Assembly (NCBI GenBank): GCA_002695025.1
Contig: NZNV01000017.1
Coordinates: forward strand, 620,001 to 684,000
From: Owenweeksia sp.
Lineage (GTDB): Bacteria; Bacteroidota; Bacteroidia; Flavobacteriales; Schleiferiaceae
Length of the DNA: 64,000 bases
Direction of reading: 5' to 3'
Shown: positions 63,771-64,000 of the stretch, piece after piece
Layout: the number at the start of each line of letters is the position of its first letter
How positions within the stretch are numbered: the first letter of the stretch is position 1
Notes under the pieces: generated by a model
Database searches by the model: none
Told to the model about the DNA's origin: nothing
The model's input: only the letters and a program-made list of their open reading frames with translations
Translations under genes and position numbers: made by a program

Positions 63771-64000
63771 TCAGTGTAATTCCGGTAACTCTTTCGGTTC
63801 GTTACGGAACACCAGGGAATCACCTTCGGTATCAATAAGGATCAGGCTGTTTTTCTCTACTTTTCCGGCCAGTATATCTTTGGAAAGCTGGTTCATGATC
63901 CTCTTTTGAATAAGCCTTTTTATAGGACGGGCTCCAAATTGCGGATCAAAACCTACATCAGCCAGGTAAGACAATGCACTGTCCGTAACATCTATATCTA
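63771..64000 (-). CDS. clpB: ATP-dependent chaperone ClpB, C-terminal end only
   Basis: The minus strand is open from the window edge to a stop at 63771 and encodes the C-terminal 76 residues of a ClpB/Hsp100 disaggregase: ALSYLADVGFDPQFGARPIK, then RLIQKRIMNQLSKDILAGKV. The DPQFGARP and L/I-ILAG segments are characteristic of the C-terminal D2-small domain of ClpB. The rest of the gene lies beyond the window. Confidence 0.9.
   Translation of the reverse strand, partial: DIDVTDSALSYLADVGFDPQFGARPIKRLIQKRIMNQLSKDILAGKVEKNSLILIDTEGDSLVFRNEPKELPELH

Noticed and set aside
1-64000. tRNA, rRNA or tmRNA genes
   Set aside because: The intergenic stretches were read for cloverleaf-like GGTTCRA arms and rRNA-like sequence; none was convincing. 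A short or divergent RNA could still be missed by eye.

Overview
The window is 64 kb of a chromosome from a member of the Bacteroidetes, most like a marine Flavobacteriia/Cryomorphaceae-type bacterium. The evidence is: Bacteroidetes-type promoters (TTG, 19-21 bp, TAnnTTTG) before many genes; four proteins with type IX secretion (T9SS) C-terminal sorting tails; the T9SS Plug protein; a Na+-translocating NADH:quinone reductase (nqrABCDEF); GWxTD, DUF1573 and DUF3667 proteins; a TPR histidine kinase paired with a LytTR regulator; and a bacillithiol-linked YtxJ protein. No rRNA, tRNA, CRISPR array or intact insertion sequence was seen. The window begins inside recQ and ends inside clpB. No species is claimed.

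Layout. 0-7.2 kb: recQ (partial), tatC-lptB, and a minus-strand set plug-DUF3667-sua5. 7.2-13.4 kb: the nqr operon behind a textbook Bacteroidetes promoter, closed by a strong terminator. 13.4-24.3 kb is an accessory stretch. Here apbE (the flavin transferase that loads NqrB/NqrC) and an S41 peptidase are interleaved with minus-strand phage-like or unknown genes: a lone contractile tail sheath, a 101-aa protein, and a three-gene set (tail-collar protein, 541-aa Ser/Thr-rich protein, 272-aa basic protein). A divergent T9SS-exported protein of unknown function follows. 24.3-24.8 kb is a non-coding stretch with several hairpins and a five-unit array of sites spaced exactly 22 bp apart. 24.8-31.5 kb: a short PID-CTERM-like peptide, a 1,139-aa T9SS LamG protein, and the LytTR/histidine kinase pair. 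31.6-44.3 kb: a four-cysteine small membrane protein, murB, an aminotransferase, DUF1573, valS, an M1 peptidase-rlmB-GWxTD operon and an ung-D15 outer-membrane protein pair. 44.3-49.7 kb: small lipoprotein-ytxJ-barrel protein-lipA, then a large T9SS beta-propeller protein. 49.8-57.7 kb: pirin, a usp-sulP-miaE operon, a lone receiver protein, gcvT and gap. 57.8-64 kb: htrA, then dapF-GNAT-multihaem cytochrome-mltG, and the tail of clpB.

How the genes work together. The nqr genes, apbE and possibly the small four-cysteine protein at 31.6 kb would build the Na+-pumping respiratory complex. TatC, LptB, the D15-family protein, HtrA, MltG, MurB and DapF serve the cell envelope. Plug belongs to the T9SS that would export the four sorting-tail proteins. 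The best candidates for something undescribed are the orphan sheath/collar module at 13.4-21.6 kb and the 22-bp-periodic array at 24.6 kb.
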